From positions 1 to 43,105 of the forward strand of contig CAJTXV010000015.1 in NCBI GenBank assembly GCA_910584255.1: DNA of 43,105 nt. Direction: 5' to 3'. The translations under genes were made by a program, and so were the position numbers. The notes under the pieces were generated by a model that made no database searches, had not been told where the DNA came from, and was given only the letters and a program-made list of their open reading frames with translations. Positions 8,677-16,161 of the stretch are shown here, in pieces. Positions within the stretch are counted from its first letter, which is position 1; each line of letters begins with the position of its first letter. The stretch comes from an uncultured Bacilli bacterium (GTDB taxonomy: Bacteria; Bacillota_I; Bacilli_A; RF39; UBA660).

Positions 8677-9372
8677 ATGTTTTATGATGAAGCCAAAGCC
8701 ATTGAGGCTGTTCAAAAAGACCCATCATTAGTTTTTGAACTAATTCGAGAGGGGCATACAGAACTCGTTGACAAAGTGCTCAAAAAGAAGATTGTGGATA
8801 TTAACACTTGCGATGATGCAGGTAATAGTGTTTTAGTTAGATTGCTAAAACATGGAGACTATGATTTGGTACTTTACCATATGGGAAATAGGGATTGGGA
8901 TGTAAATCATCAAAATTTAGCGGGTAATACATTTGCTCACGTTCTAGTTTCTACCAATTATGTGAATGTAGTTGAAATCATAGCGAAATTGAAGAAAAAT
9001 AAAAAATTTCTTCCAAATATTAAGAATAATAAGGGAGAAACCATTTTGGATAAGTCAATTAATGACAATTATATCTACACAACTGTAAAAATTCTAGAAG
9101 ATGAGAGATTTAATAATATCGATGTCGTATCTTTTAAAAATTTGTATGATACATATATTAAAAGTAATAAATACGGGAAATATTCAAAACTTACAAATTT
9201 AGAGATGATTATGGACAATCTAGAAGAGAAATCATTACTTCCAAGAATGGAAAAATTAGTAGTATTCATTAGAAATAATTTCGATGTTATTAAAGATGAA
9301 GTACTAACCAATCAGAAGTTTACTTGTATGGATAGTATCATCAATAATGTACTTAAGGAAAATAATGCGTAG
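8677..9372 (+). CDS. Ankyrin-repeat-like protein
   Basis: A 231-aa soluble protein with no signal peptide. Residues about 20-150 contain four degenerate ankyrin-type repeats; examples of the helix-turn pattern are DDAGNSVLVRLLKHGDYDLV, NLAGNTFAHVLVSTNYVNVV and NNKGETILDKSINDNY. The C-terminal 80 residues are helical and of unknown type. Ankyrin repeats bind proteins; no catalytic motif is present. It has its own consensus promoter and its own terminator, so it is a single-gene unit inserted between galE and the GT2 pair. The partner is unknown. TAG is the stop and lies in the loop of the terminator hairpin. Confidence 0.75.
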   Translation: MFYDEAKAIEAVQKDPSLVFELIREGHTELVDKVLKKKIVDINTCDDAGNSVLVRLLKHGDYDLVLYHMGNRDWDVNHQNLAGNTFAHVLVSTNYVNVVEIIAKLKKNKKFLPNIKNNKGETILDKSINDNYIYTTVKILEDERFNNIDVVSFKNLYDTYIKSNKYGKYSKLTNLEMIMDNLEEKSLLPRMEKLVVFIRNNFDVIKDEVLTNQKFTCMDSIINNVLKENNA

Positions 9373-9388
9373 CGCATTATTTTTTTGG
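9361..9388 (+). terminator. Rho-independent terminator overlapping the ankyrin-type gene's stop codon
   Basis: AATAATGCG (9361-9369) pairs with CGCATTATT (9373-9381), followed by a T run. The 3-nt loop is the TAG stop codon itself. Confidence 0.88.
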
Positions 9389-9390
9389 AA

Positions 9391-9419
9391 TATGATTTAT
9401 TTTAGAACTTAGATATAAT
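9391..9419 (+). promoter_or_regulatory. Putative promoter for the first GT2 gene
   Basis: TATAAT at 9414-9419 with a weak TATGAT 17 nt upstream. It overlaps an in-frame ATG at 9418, which therefore cannot be the start. Confidence 0.45.
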
Positions 9420-9441
9420 GGGAATATTAGGGGGTATTCTA

Positions 9442-10452
9442 GTGAAGGATTTAAGTGTTATTGTACCAATTTATAATAAAGAAGATTTTATGGAACAGTC
9501 TTTAAATAGCTTGCTAAATGGTGTAGGAAAAGATTCAGAAATATTATTAATTGATGATAGTTCTACAGATCATAGTCTTTTGATTGCTCAAGATTTTGTA
9601 AAGATGGATTCTAGAGTTCGACTTTTAAAGAATAAAACCAATCGTGGTGTTTCCTATACAAGAAATAAGGGAATAAAGATGGCACAAGGTAAGTATATTG
9701 GCTTTTTTGATGCGGATGATCAAGTGGATTACGGTTTTTATGATAAATTGTGCCAGAGTGCTCTTGATGAAGATACAAATCCAGATATTATTGTTGGAGG
9801 ATTTCAATTAATTGATGCCAATAATCTTTGCTTTTCATTTCCCAATTTGTCTATTTTGGTAGAGGGGTATTCTTTTTCACTTCAGAAAAGAAAATTTGTA
9901 TCTAGAGAAACCTATTCATGTTGTAATAAAATATATCATCATACCTTTTTAGAGGGAAAATATTTTCCTAATTATATAAAGGAAGATATGTATTTCCATT
10001 ATTGGACGATGTGGAGTGCACAAAATGTTTTAGAAAATAGAAAAACCACTTATTATTATTATCCAAAGGATGCAGGACGAGATAATTCCTACTATCATCA
10101 TCCGAATGGAAATTTTTATGATTTTATTGAAGGTTATCAATGGCTTCAACAAAAAATTGGAAGTACAAAGGATTTTTTGTCCTCCTTTCACGAAGCACAA
10201 AAACGATACTTTCTAGGGTATATGCAATCCATAGTTAGTTGGCATATACCGATTGATGATCAGATTGATTTGATTGGTACTATGATTGATTATTGTAGAA
10301 AAATGCATAATATGGATTTGTCATTTTTAGATCCAGTTAGTTTGGGGTTTTATCAACTATATAAAGAAAAATATTCAGACTTTTCTTTAGATGATTTAAC
10401 TAAAAAATTAAACGTCCTTTCTTATAATTATCCAAATCAGAGAAAAAAATAA
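9442..10452 (+). CDS. Family 2 glycosyltransferase (paralogue A)
   Basis: A 336-aa GT-A fold glycosyltransferase: SVIVPIYNKEDF near the N-terminus, LLIDDSSTDHS, GVSYTRNKGI and the metal-binding FFDADD. An unusual conserved block, SCCNKIYHHTF followed by NYIKEDMYFHYW, is shared with the next gene. I chose GTG 9442 because TAGGGGG (9428-9434) sits at the right distance and the upstream in-frame ATG at 9418 overlaps the -10 box. There are no membrane helices. It probably adds a sugar to a surface polymer; the substrate is unknown. Confidence 0.83.
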   Translation: MKDLSVIVPIYNKEDFMEQSLNSLLNGVGKDSEILLIDDSSTDHSLLIAQDFVKMDSRVRLLKNKTNRGVSYTRNKGIKMAQGKYIGFFDADDQVDYGFYDKLCQSALDEDTNPDIIVGGFQLIDANNLCFSFPNLSILVEGYSFSLQKRKFVSRETYSCCNKIYHHTFLEGKYFPNYIKEDMYFHYWTMWSAQNVLENRKTTYYYYPKDAGRDNSYYHHPNGNFYDFIEGYQWLQQKIGSTKDFLSSFHEAQKRYFLGYMQSIVSWHIPIDDQIDLIGTMIDYCRKMHNMDLSFLDPVSLGFYQLYKEKYSDFSLDDLTKKLNVLSYNYPNQRKK

Positions 10453-10482
10453 TACTTTTCAGTACGATTTTTCTTTTACTTA

Positions 10483-10491
10483 TGATATAAT
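10483..10491 (+). promoter_or_regulatory. Extended -10 promoter for the second GT2 gene
   Basis: TGATATAAT at 10483-10491. The -35 region is poor, as expected for an extended -10 promoter. Confidence 0.55.
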
Positions 10492-10517
10492 AAGCATATT
10501 TTGTGGGGAGGATTATC

Positions 10518-11567
10518 ATGGAGAAAGTTAGTGTTATTGTACCCGTTTATAATAAACAGTCATATTTAGGTGAATCTTTAAATAGTTTACTTTCAGATTC
10601 TTCAGAGAATATAGAATTTTTACTAATTGATGATTGCTCTACTGATCATAGTTTTTCTATCCTAGAGGAAGTCGCAAACAATGATTCCAGGGTACGGCTT
10701 TTGAGAAATTCTTTGAATTCGGGTGTCAGTTATACTAGAAATCGAGGAATAAAGGAAGCAGAAGGAGAATACATTGGTTTTTTTGATGCAGATGATATGG
10801 TGGGACCAGGATTTTATCAAACTTTATATCAAACTGCACTGTATCACAAGAAACGTCCAGATATGGTAGTAGGTAATTTTACTATCTATGGGGGACTTTT
10901 AATTAATTTATTGAAAAATCAATCCTCTTTGAACACAAAATTAAAACTTTCTAGAATACTTTATCCTGGACTTCCTTTTTCTTTACAGCGGCATAGATTT
11001 TTTATGAGAGAGGTTCCTTCTTGTTGTAATAAAATATATCATCGTGATTTTTTAAAAGAAAAACATTTTCCGGATTATATAAAAGAAGATATTTACTTTC
11101 ATAGTTGGGTATGTCATGATGCAAAATGCGTTTTAGAAGATAGAAGTGTTTATTATTACTATTGTATCAATCATAGTGAACGAGATAATTTGTCTTTTAA
11201 CCATCCCACTGGAGATTTTATGGAACTAATAGATGCCTATTACTGGGCTCTTCTTAAAATAGGGGATTCTTCATTATTAGTCAATGAACTCAAGAAACTT
11301 CAATGTCAAGTGTTTGAATCTTTTTTAAATCGATGTGTTTATTGGGAAATTCCTCATCATGAGAAAGTAAAGTTAATTGGAACGGTTTATGATTATTGTC
11401 TAAATCTTTATCCTAAATTTTGTGGTATGGGTACAGATTTGTCTCAAAAAATTTTTCAAATCTATCAACAATATCTGGCACAAAATGAACATCCAACGAA
11501 TGATATTAAAGAGATAGAAAGAAATTTATCTATCTTATCAAAAACATATCCTAGACATAGATTATAA
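10518..11567 (+). CDS. Family 2 glycosyltransferase (paralogue B)
   Basis: A 349-aa GT-A glycosyltransferase with SVIVPVYNKQSY, LLIDDCSTDHS, SYTRNRGI and FFDADD. It is clearly a tandem copy of the preceding gene: SCCNKIYHRDF and DYIKEDIYFHSW match block for block. It has a roughly 20-aa insertion (about residues 125-150) that the first copy lacks. ATG 10518 is preferred over an upstream in-frame start because GGGAGGA (10506-10512) fits. Each copy has its own -10 element, so the two are not a tight operon. Divergence after duplication suggests different sugar acceptors; this is inference. Confidence 0.83.
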   Translation: MEKVSVIVPVYNKQSYLGESLNSLLSDSSENIEFLLIDDCSTDHSFSILEEVANNDSRVRLLRNSLNSGVSYTRNRGIKEAEGEYIGFFDADDMVGPGFYQTLYQTALYHKKRPDMVVGNFTIYGGLLINLLKNQSSLNTKLKLSRILYPGLPFSLQRHRFFMREVPSCCNKIYHRDFLKEKHFPDYIKEDIYFHSWVCHDAKCVLEDRSVYYYYCINHSERDNLSFNHPTGDFMELIDAYYWALLKIGDSSLLVNELKKLQCQVFESFLNRCVYWEIPHHEKVKLIGTVYDYCLNLYPKFCGMGTDLSQKIFQIYQQYLAQNEHPTNDIKEIERNLSILSKTYPRHRL

Positions 11568-11617
11568 AAAACAAGTTTAAAGTTTTCATAGTAATTATAC
11601 TAACAAAATATAAATAG

Positions 11618-11626
11618 TGATATAAT
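11618..11626 (+). promoter_or_regulatory. Extended -10 promoter for miaB-ymcA
   Basis: TGATATAAT at 11618-11626; no good -35 box. The leader is about 20 nt. Confidence 0.55.
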
Positions 11627-11652
11627 TAGAAAGAAAAAAGGAAGTGATTGTG

Positions 11653-13065
11653 ATGCAATTACCTAGTTATAAAGAAGCAAGAAGTCGAAAGCAACAGGAA
11701 ATTGGAAAAGAAGAGTATCAAATGGATGAGGCTCTTCAACAATTAGGACAGGGGAAAACCTATTATGTAAAGACCTATGGATGTCAGATGAATGAACATG
11801 ATAGTGAAAATATTAAAGCAATGCTTGAAGAGTTGGGGTTTATCGAAAGTTTAGAAATGGAAGCGTCTGACTTAGTAATTTTAAATACATGTTCTATTCG
11901 TGAAAATGCCCATAATAAGGCCTTTGGAATGATTGGAAGATTAAAACACTTAAAAGAAAATAGAAAAGATCTTATGATTGGTGTATGTGGATGCATGGCT
12001 CAAGAAGAAGGAGTAGTCAATGAGATTTTACATAAATACCGTCAAGTAGATTTTGTTTTTGGAACTCATAATTTGCATCGCCTTCCTTACATTTTAAAAA
12101 AACATATGGATAGTAGAAAGCAGGAAATTGAAGTACTCAGTGTTGAGGGAAATTTAATTGAGGGAATGCCTGTTAAAAGAGCAAGTCAGCATAAAGCATT
12201 TGTAAATATCATGTATGGTTGTGATAAATTTTGTACCTATTGTATTGTTCCTTATACAAGAGGAAAACAAAGAAGTAGAAAAAAAGAGGATATTTTAAAA
12301 GAAGTAGAGGAACTTGTTTCTTCAGGATATCAAGAGGTAATTCTCTTAGGTCAAAATGTGAATGCTTATGGAAAGGATACTGATAGTGATTATTCTATGG
12401 CGAACTTACTAGAAGATGTTGCGAAGACGAATATTCCTCGTGTTCGTTTTATGACAAGTCATCCTTGGGATTTCACAGATCAAATGATTGAAGTGATTTC
12501 TAAATATCCAAATATTATGCCATCAATTCACTTGCCTGTACAGTCTGGAAGTAGTCGTATTTTAAAGTTAATGGGTCGTCGTTATACGAAGGACGACTAT
12601 ATACAGTTATTTGATAAAATGAAGGAGAATATTCCGAATGTGAGTATTTCAACGGATATCATTGTCGGTTTTCCAGGTGAAACAGAAGAAGACTTTGAGG
12701 AAACTTTAAAACTAGCAGAATATTGTAAATATGATAATGCCTTTACATTTATTTATTCTCCACGAGAAAATACTGCGGCTTGTCGTCTTGCAGATGATAC
12801 GCCACTTCAAGAAAAAGAACAAAGATTATATCGCCTTAATTCCATTGTAAATCAATATTTTTTAGAAAATAATCAAAAAATGATTGGTAAAACAGTTCCT
12901 GTACTAGTAGAAGGACACAATGAAAATGGGAAAACACAATTATACGGATATACCGATAATAATAAATTGATTAATTTTGATGGGGATGATTCATTGATTG
13001 GAAAAATAGTTTCAGTCAAAGTAACAGATGCAAAAACTTGGAGTTTAGATGGAAAACTTATCTAA
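11653..13065 (+). CDS. miaB: tRNA-2-methylthio-N6-dimethylallyladenosine synthase
   Basis: A 470-aa radical-SAM methylthiotransferase that adds the 2-methylthio group to i6A37 of tRNAs reading UNN codons. The N-terminal UPF0004 domain carries the auxiliary cluster cysteines (C44 in YGCQMNEHD, then those in LNTCSIRE and CGCMAQEE). The radical SAM motif CDKFCTYC has C190, C194 and C197. A TRAM domain closes the protein. AAGGAAGTGAT (11638-11648) selects ATG 11653 over in-frame GTG codons at 11644 and 11650. It overlaps ymcA by 17 nt and, as in Bacillus, heads miaB-ymcA-cotE. Confidence 0.96.
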   Translation: MQLPSYKEARSRKQQEIGKEEYQMDEALQQLGQGKTYYVKTYGCQMNEHDSENIKAMLEELGFIESLEMEASDLVILNTCSIRENAHNKAFGMIGRLKHLKENRKDLMIGVCGCMAQEEGVVNEILHKYRQVDFVFGTHNLHRLPYILKKHMDSRKQEIEVLSVEGNLIEGMPVKRASQHKAFVNIMYGCDKFCTYCIVPYTRGKQRSRKKEDILKEVEELVSSGYQEVILLGQNVNAYGKDTDSDYSMANLLEDVAKTNIPRVRFMTSHPWDFTDQMIEVISKYPNIMPSIHLPVQSGSSRILKLMGRRYTKDDYIQLFDKMKENIPNVSISTDIIVGFPGETEEDFEETLKLAEYCKYDNAFTFIYSPRENTAACRLADDTPLQEKEQRLYRLNSIVNQYFLENNQKMIGKTVPVLVEGHNENGKTQLYGYTDNNKLINFDGDDSLIGKIVSVKVTDAKTWSLDGKLI

Positions 13066-13390
13066 CCAGGAAATTTTAAATAAGGTTCAGGAAATTGTGG
13101 ATTTTGTAAAATCTACAGAAGATTATCAGAACTATCTTTATTTAGAAGAAAAAATGAAAAAACATCCAATCATCCCAAAAATGATAGAGGAAATTAAAAA
13201 AGTTCAAAAAGAAGTTGTTCAAAGAGAAAGTAAAGGACTAGATATTACAATGCTAGAACAAGATATTTCTTCTTTAGAAAGTGAATTAAAAGATATTCCT
13301 CTATATCAGGATTTTTTGACTGAACAAGAAAAATTAAATGAGTTATTTATCCATATTAAGAATACTGTTGAACAATTTTTTAAGTTTTAA
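13049..13390 (+). CDS. ymcA: YmcA/RicA-like regulator, YlbF/YmcA family
   Basis: A 113-aa, almost entirely helical protein. The family features are visible: KSTEDYQNYLYLEEKMKKHP near residue 20, a central KKVQKE helix, and a C-terminal helix pair. In Bacillus subtilis YmcA (RicA) forms a complex with YlbF and YaaT that supports RNase Y-dependent mRNA maturation and timely Spo0A activation. The start overlaps the end of miaB with a GGAG site inside miaB, so translation is coupled. The assignment rests on sequence and on the conserved order miaB-ymcA-cotE. The paralogue YlbF is the alternative. Confidence 0.85.
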   Translation: MENLSNQEILNKVQEIVDFVKSTEDYQNYLYLEEKMKKHPIIPKMIEEIKKVQKEVVQRESKGLDITMLEQDISSLESELKDIPLYQDFLTEQEKLNELFIHIKNTVEQFFKF

Positions 13391-13418
13391 AATGATTCCA
13401 TATTGGAATTGTTTTTTT
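13391..13418 (+). terminator. Terminator after ymcA
   Basis: ATTCCA (13395-13400) pairs with TGGAAT (13404-13409), extended by A-T and G-T pairs, followed by seven T. It separates miaB-ymcA from cotE, which then needs its own promoter. Confidence 0.78.
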
Positions 13419-13423
13419 CTTTC

Positions 13424-13453
13424 TAGCAACAAAACCATTCTTTCGCATACATT
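13424..13453 (+). promoter_or_regulatory. Putative sigma-E promoter of cotE
   Basis: CATACATT at 13446-13453 is a close match to the known sigma-E -10 consensus (CATACAnT). A loose -35 candidate, AGCAACA, lies at about 13425-13431. Position between the ymcA terminator and cotE fits mother-cell expression. Confidence 0.5.
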
Positions 13454-13472
13454 AAATTAGAGGAGGGATATT

Positions 13473-14018
13473 ATGGCAAAATCAAGAGAAATTGTTACAA
13501 AAGCAGTCGTTGGTAAAGGCAAAAAAACATTTGTAACAACAGATGTGATTGCCCCAGAAATTATGCCTACAACTATCCTTGGTGCTTGGATTATCAATCA
13601 TAACTTTTCTGGAAGAAAAAATGGAGATAAGGTAGGAATTACAGGTAGTTATGATGTAAATATTTGGTATTCTTGTATGAATGATAGTAAAACAGAAGTA
13701 GTAAAAAAGAGTGTCCAATATAATGAAAATGTTACAGTTCCAAAGAAAAATGATGTTTCATTATCTGATGAAGAAGTAGTGATTAGAAGTTTAAAGCAAC
13801 CAACTTGTACAAGGGCAGAAATCATTGATGGGAAAATCGAGTTTACAGTGGAAAAAGAATTAGGAATTGAATTAGTGGGCGATACAAAGGTAAAAATCAG
13901 TTATGAAGAAGAAGAAGATCCATGGGACGATATTGAGGATGATCAAACAGAGATAGAATTAGAACAAGCAGAAAAACAAATTGATAGCGAGATCCATGAA
14001 GAATATCTAGATGAATAA
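13473..14018 (+). CDS. cotE: Outer spore coat morphogenetic protein CotE
   Basis: A 181-aa protein matching CotE along its length: REIVTKAVVGKGKK at the start, PTTILGAWIINHNF, GSYDVNIWYS, TEVVKKSVQY, LKQPTC, and a very acidic C-terminal tail (EEEEDPWDDIEDD). CotE forms the scaffold between inner and outer coat on the mother-cell side of the forespore. The acidic tail is the region known to recruit coat proteins. The SD is AGGAGGG at 13461-13467. A sigma-E-like -10 lies upstream and a strong terminator follows. Its presence indicates a coat of the Bacilli type. Confidence 0.93.
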   Translation: MAKSREIVTKAVVGKGKKTFVTTDVIAPEIMPTTILGAWIINHNFSGRKNGDKVGITGSYDVNIWYSCMNDSKTEVVKKSVQYNENVTVPKKNDVSLSDEEVVIRSLKQPTCTRAEIIDGKIEFTVEKELGIELVGDTKVKISYEEEEDPWDDIEDDQTEIELEQAEKQIDSEIHEEYLDE

Positions 14019-14047
14019 AGTATCGTTTTCGGTACTTTATTTTTTTG
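14017..14047 (+). terminator. Rho-independent terminator of cotE
   Basis: AAAGTATCG (14017-14025) pairs with CGGTACTTT (14030-14038), one G-T pair and a TTTT loop, followed by A and seven T. It overlaps the cotE stop codon. Confidence 0.88.
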
Positions 14048-14075
14048 AAATAATTACACTGTTAACAAAAAATGC

Positions 14076-14104
14076 TTGACACTTATCTTATAAACATATA
14101 TAAT
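14076..14104 (+). promoter_or_regulatory. Consensus sigma-A promoter of rpsP-khpA
   Basis: Perfect TTGACA (14076-14081), 17-nt spacer and perfect TATAAT (14099-14104), as expected for a ribosomal protein gene. Confidence 0.9.
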
Positions 14105-14132
14105 ACAGATATAGGAAATGGAGGAGAGAAAT

Positions 14133-14399
14133 ATGGCAGTAAAAATTAGACTTACTCGTATGGGTGCTAAAAAAAGACCAAGTTATCGTATTGTCGCAAG
14201 TGATTCTAGAGTAAAAAGAGATGGAAAATATCTTGAATTAGTTGGAACTTATGATCCAATTGCTAAAGAAACAAAGATTAATGAAGAAATCGCTTTAAAA
14301 TGGTTAAGTCTTGGTGCACAACCATCAGATACTGTAAGAAATTTATTCAGTAAGGCTGGAATTATGAAAAAGCATGCTGAAAAGAAGCAAGGTAAATAA
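14133..14399 (+). CDS. rpsP: 30S ribosomal protein S16
   Basis: An 88-aa protein with the S16 signature MAVKIRLTRMGAKKRPSYRI at the N-terminus and GTYDP, WLSLGAQPSDTVRNLFSKAG later. It stabilises the 5' domain of the small subunit. ATG 14133 is chosen because it starts the conserved MAVKIRL and follows GGAGGAG (14120-14126); the in-frame ATG at 14118 overlaps the SD. khpA follows after 2 nt, an order conserved across Firmicutes. Confidence 0.98.
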   Translation: MAVKIRLTRMGAKKRPSYRIVASDSRVKRDGKYLELVGTYDPIAKETKINEEIALKWLSLGAQPSDTVRNLFSKAGIMKKHAEKKQGK

Positions 14400-14401
14400 G
14401 T

Positions 14402-14650
14402 ATGGATTTAATCGAATTAACTGATTTCCTTGTAAAGTCTTTAGTAGAAAATACAGAGGAAGTATCTGTAAAGGAATTTGAAAGCGATGATGAAAATACT
14501 GTTCTTATTCAGGTCATGGTTAGTCAGGATGACATGGGAAGAGTCATTGGTAAGGGTGGTAAAATTGCAAATGCTGTAAGAACTTTGGTTCAAGCAAGTA
14601 GTTATATGAAAGATAATAAAAAAGTAAAGATCAATATTGATAGTTTTTAG
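14402..14650 (+). CDS. khpA: KH-domain RNA-binding protein KhpA
   Basis: An 82-aa single KH-domain protein. The GXXG loop is GKGG in RVIGKGGKIANAVRTL. KhpA partners with KhpB/Jag and binds RNA broadly, affecting cell elongation and division in streptococci. It is coupled to rpsP (2-nt gap, no separate promoter) and shares its strong promoter and terminator. Confidence 0.95.
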   Translation: MDLIELTDFLVKSLVENTEEVSVKEFESDDENTVLIQVMVSQDDMGRVIGKGGKIANAVRTLVQASSYMKDNKKVKINIDSF

Positions 14651-14674
14651 AATCCGTATGTGGTTCTTTTTTTG
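14649..14674 (+). terminator. Terminator of the rpsP-khpA operon
   Basis: AGAATC (14649-14654) pairs with GGTTCT (14662-14667) with one G-T pair, followed by seven T. It starts in the khpA stop codon. Confidence 0.75.
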
Positions 14675-14709
14675 TACTGTTTCTCTTTATAAATGGATTG
14701 ACTTTCATA

Positions 14710-15204
14710 CTAGAAAGAAATAATTTTATTGTTAATGGTCATTAAACAGTCAATCATAAAAAGTATTAATAATATATAAGAAATCCATTTTGGAATTTTA
14801 TTACTAAATTTTTGACAAATTGGATCGATAATTAGAGCAATTAGGGTACTACTGATCCCCCAAACAATTCCCATTTCTATGGAAGTATACTTTCCAATAT
14901 TTGCTTGGTGGTCTTGGTAATTCCAAAATACTTGGTGAAATAGTTTTTCAATGAAATAACCTCCAATATATTCTATGGTTGAAAGGGCTATAGCAGAAAG
15001 AGAGAATAATAAGATATATCTTATCCAATTCTTTTTAACCTTTTTCCTTAAGAATTGATTTAATAGGAGAATGATTACTACTCCTATACCATAGATAGGT
15101 GTCCAGTAGCCATAAAGAATTCCACTCGTATAGTTTTTAATAAAAGTACTTTCTAAAAAATGTCCAAAAATAGAAAAGAAAAAGAAGATATTTAAGTAAT
15201 TCAT
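14710..15204 (-). CDS. Putative membrane protein of the CmpB-type (PF06541-like) family
   Basis: A 164-aa polytopic protein with about five membrane helices. YGYWTPIYGIG and, later, IEYIGGYFIEKLFHQVFWNY match the conserved blocks of the family catalogued as putative ABC-transporter type IV (CmpB), whose function is not established; no ABC ATPase is nearby. ATG 15204 is chosen because AGGTG sits just upstream; an in-frame GTG at 15213 is part of that SD. The gene is on the opposite strand between khpA and cdsA. Confidence 0.72.
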   Translation of the reverse strand: MNYLNIFFFFSIFGHFLESTFIKNYTSGILYGYWTPIYGIGVVIILLLNQFLRKKVKKNWIRYILLFSLSAIALSTIEYIGGYFIEKLFHQVFWNYQDHQANIGKYTSIEMGIVWGISSTLIALIIDPICQKFSNKIPKWISYILLILFMIDCLMTINNKIISF

Positions 15205-15260
15205 TTTAATCACCTATTTTATTTTTCCCAATCTCTCATAAATTATTTCAAGAAAACTGA

Positions 15261-15289
15261 TTGTAGTTCTTTTAAAAGTGTATTATAAT
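15261..15289 (+). promoter_or_regulatory. Promoter of cdsA-rseP
   Basis: TTGTAG (15261-15266), 17-nt spacer and TATAAT (15284-15289). Confidence 0.65.
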
Positions 15290-15322
15290 TAATTTTAAGG
15301 TGATAGAGTCTGGAGGTTTTTT

Positions 15323-16147
15323 ATGAAAGAAATAATGGAAAAGAGAATTTTAGGTGCCATCCTTATCTTAGCTATTTTCCTACCACTATTATTTTTAGGT
15401 GGTGAGTGTTTTGCTGTTATGATTGCTCTTCTGGGTATGCTTGGATTTCGTGAGTTATGGAATGTTCGTTTTAAAAAGAAAAAGAAGGAAAATCAAGTTC
15501 CTCTTACTTTAAAAGTATTATCTTATGGTTGTTTACTTTTTTTAATTTTAAACAATTGGAGTTCTAATGAATTTAAGATTGTATTAGATTATCGTGTACT
15601 TAGTTTGTGTCTTATTATCTTTTTTCTTCCAATTATCATTTTGGCAGATGAAAAGAAATATAATTTAGAAGATGCCATGTTTTTAATGGGGAGTGTAATT
15701 TTCTTAGGATTATCATTTAATTTAATTATTTTAACTAGAAATTATTCACTAAATTATATTTTATATTTCTTAATTATTACGACTGTCACGGATACATTTG
15801 CATTAATTACAGGGATTTTAGTGGGAAGACATAAGCTAATAGAATCTATTTCGCCTGGTAAAACAGTAGAAGGCTTGCTTGGCGGAACCATCATGGGAGT
15901 TTTCGTCGCTACTGTATTTTATATGACGGTAATTAACTCTTCGATTGACCCCATTCAATTAGGAATTGTAACTGTAACTTTATCGTTAATGGGACAACTA
16001 GGAGATTTAGTATTTTCAGCGATTAAACGGCATTATGATGAAAAGGATTTTTCTAATTTAATTCCTGGTCATGGTGGAATTTTAGATCGCTTTGATAGTA
16101 TTATCTTTGTAGTTATTACTGCGACATTATTTATGTCGATTATATAG
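15323..16147 (+). CDS. cdsA: Phosphatidate cytidylyltransferase
   Basis: A 274-aa integral membrane enzyme with about eight helices that makes CDP-diacylglycerol from phosphatidic acid and CTP, the branch point to phosphatidylglycerol and cardiolipin. The C-terminal CDP-alcohol signature is present as SPGKTVEGLLGG and, nearer the end, DFSNLIPGHGGILDRFDS. GGAGG (15311-15315) fits ATG 15323. rseP starts 14 nt downstream. In many Bacilli dxr sits between these two genes; here it does not. Confidence 0.95.
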   Translation: MKEIMEKRILGAILILAIFLPLLFLGGECFAVMIALLGMLGFRELWNVRFKKKKKENQVPLTLKVLSYGCLLFLILNNWSSNEFKIVLDYRVLSLCLIIFFLPIIILADEKKYNLEDAMFLMGSVIFLGLSFNLIILTRNYSLNYILYFLIITTVTDTFALITGILVGRHKLIESISPGKTVEGLLGGTIMGVFVATVFYMTVINSSIDPIQLGIVTVTLSLMGQLGDLVFSAIKRHYDEKDFSNLIPGHGGILDRFDSIIFVVITATLFMSII

Positions 16148-16161
16148 GAGGGTGTTCTTAT

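Noticed and set aside
9418..9441. Upstream ATG as start of the first GT2 gene
   Set aside because: It overlaps the -10 box and has no SD; GTG 9442 has TAGGGGG.
11568..11600. AAAAC/GTTTT pairing after the second GT2 gene
   Set aside because: The stem is too short and AT-rich, with no T tract.
13482..13718. Open frame on the minus strand within cotE
   Set aside because: It is a shadow of cotE: no SD, implausible composition, and cotE is clearly real.
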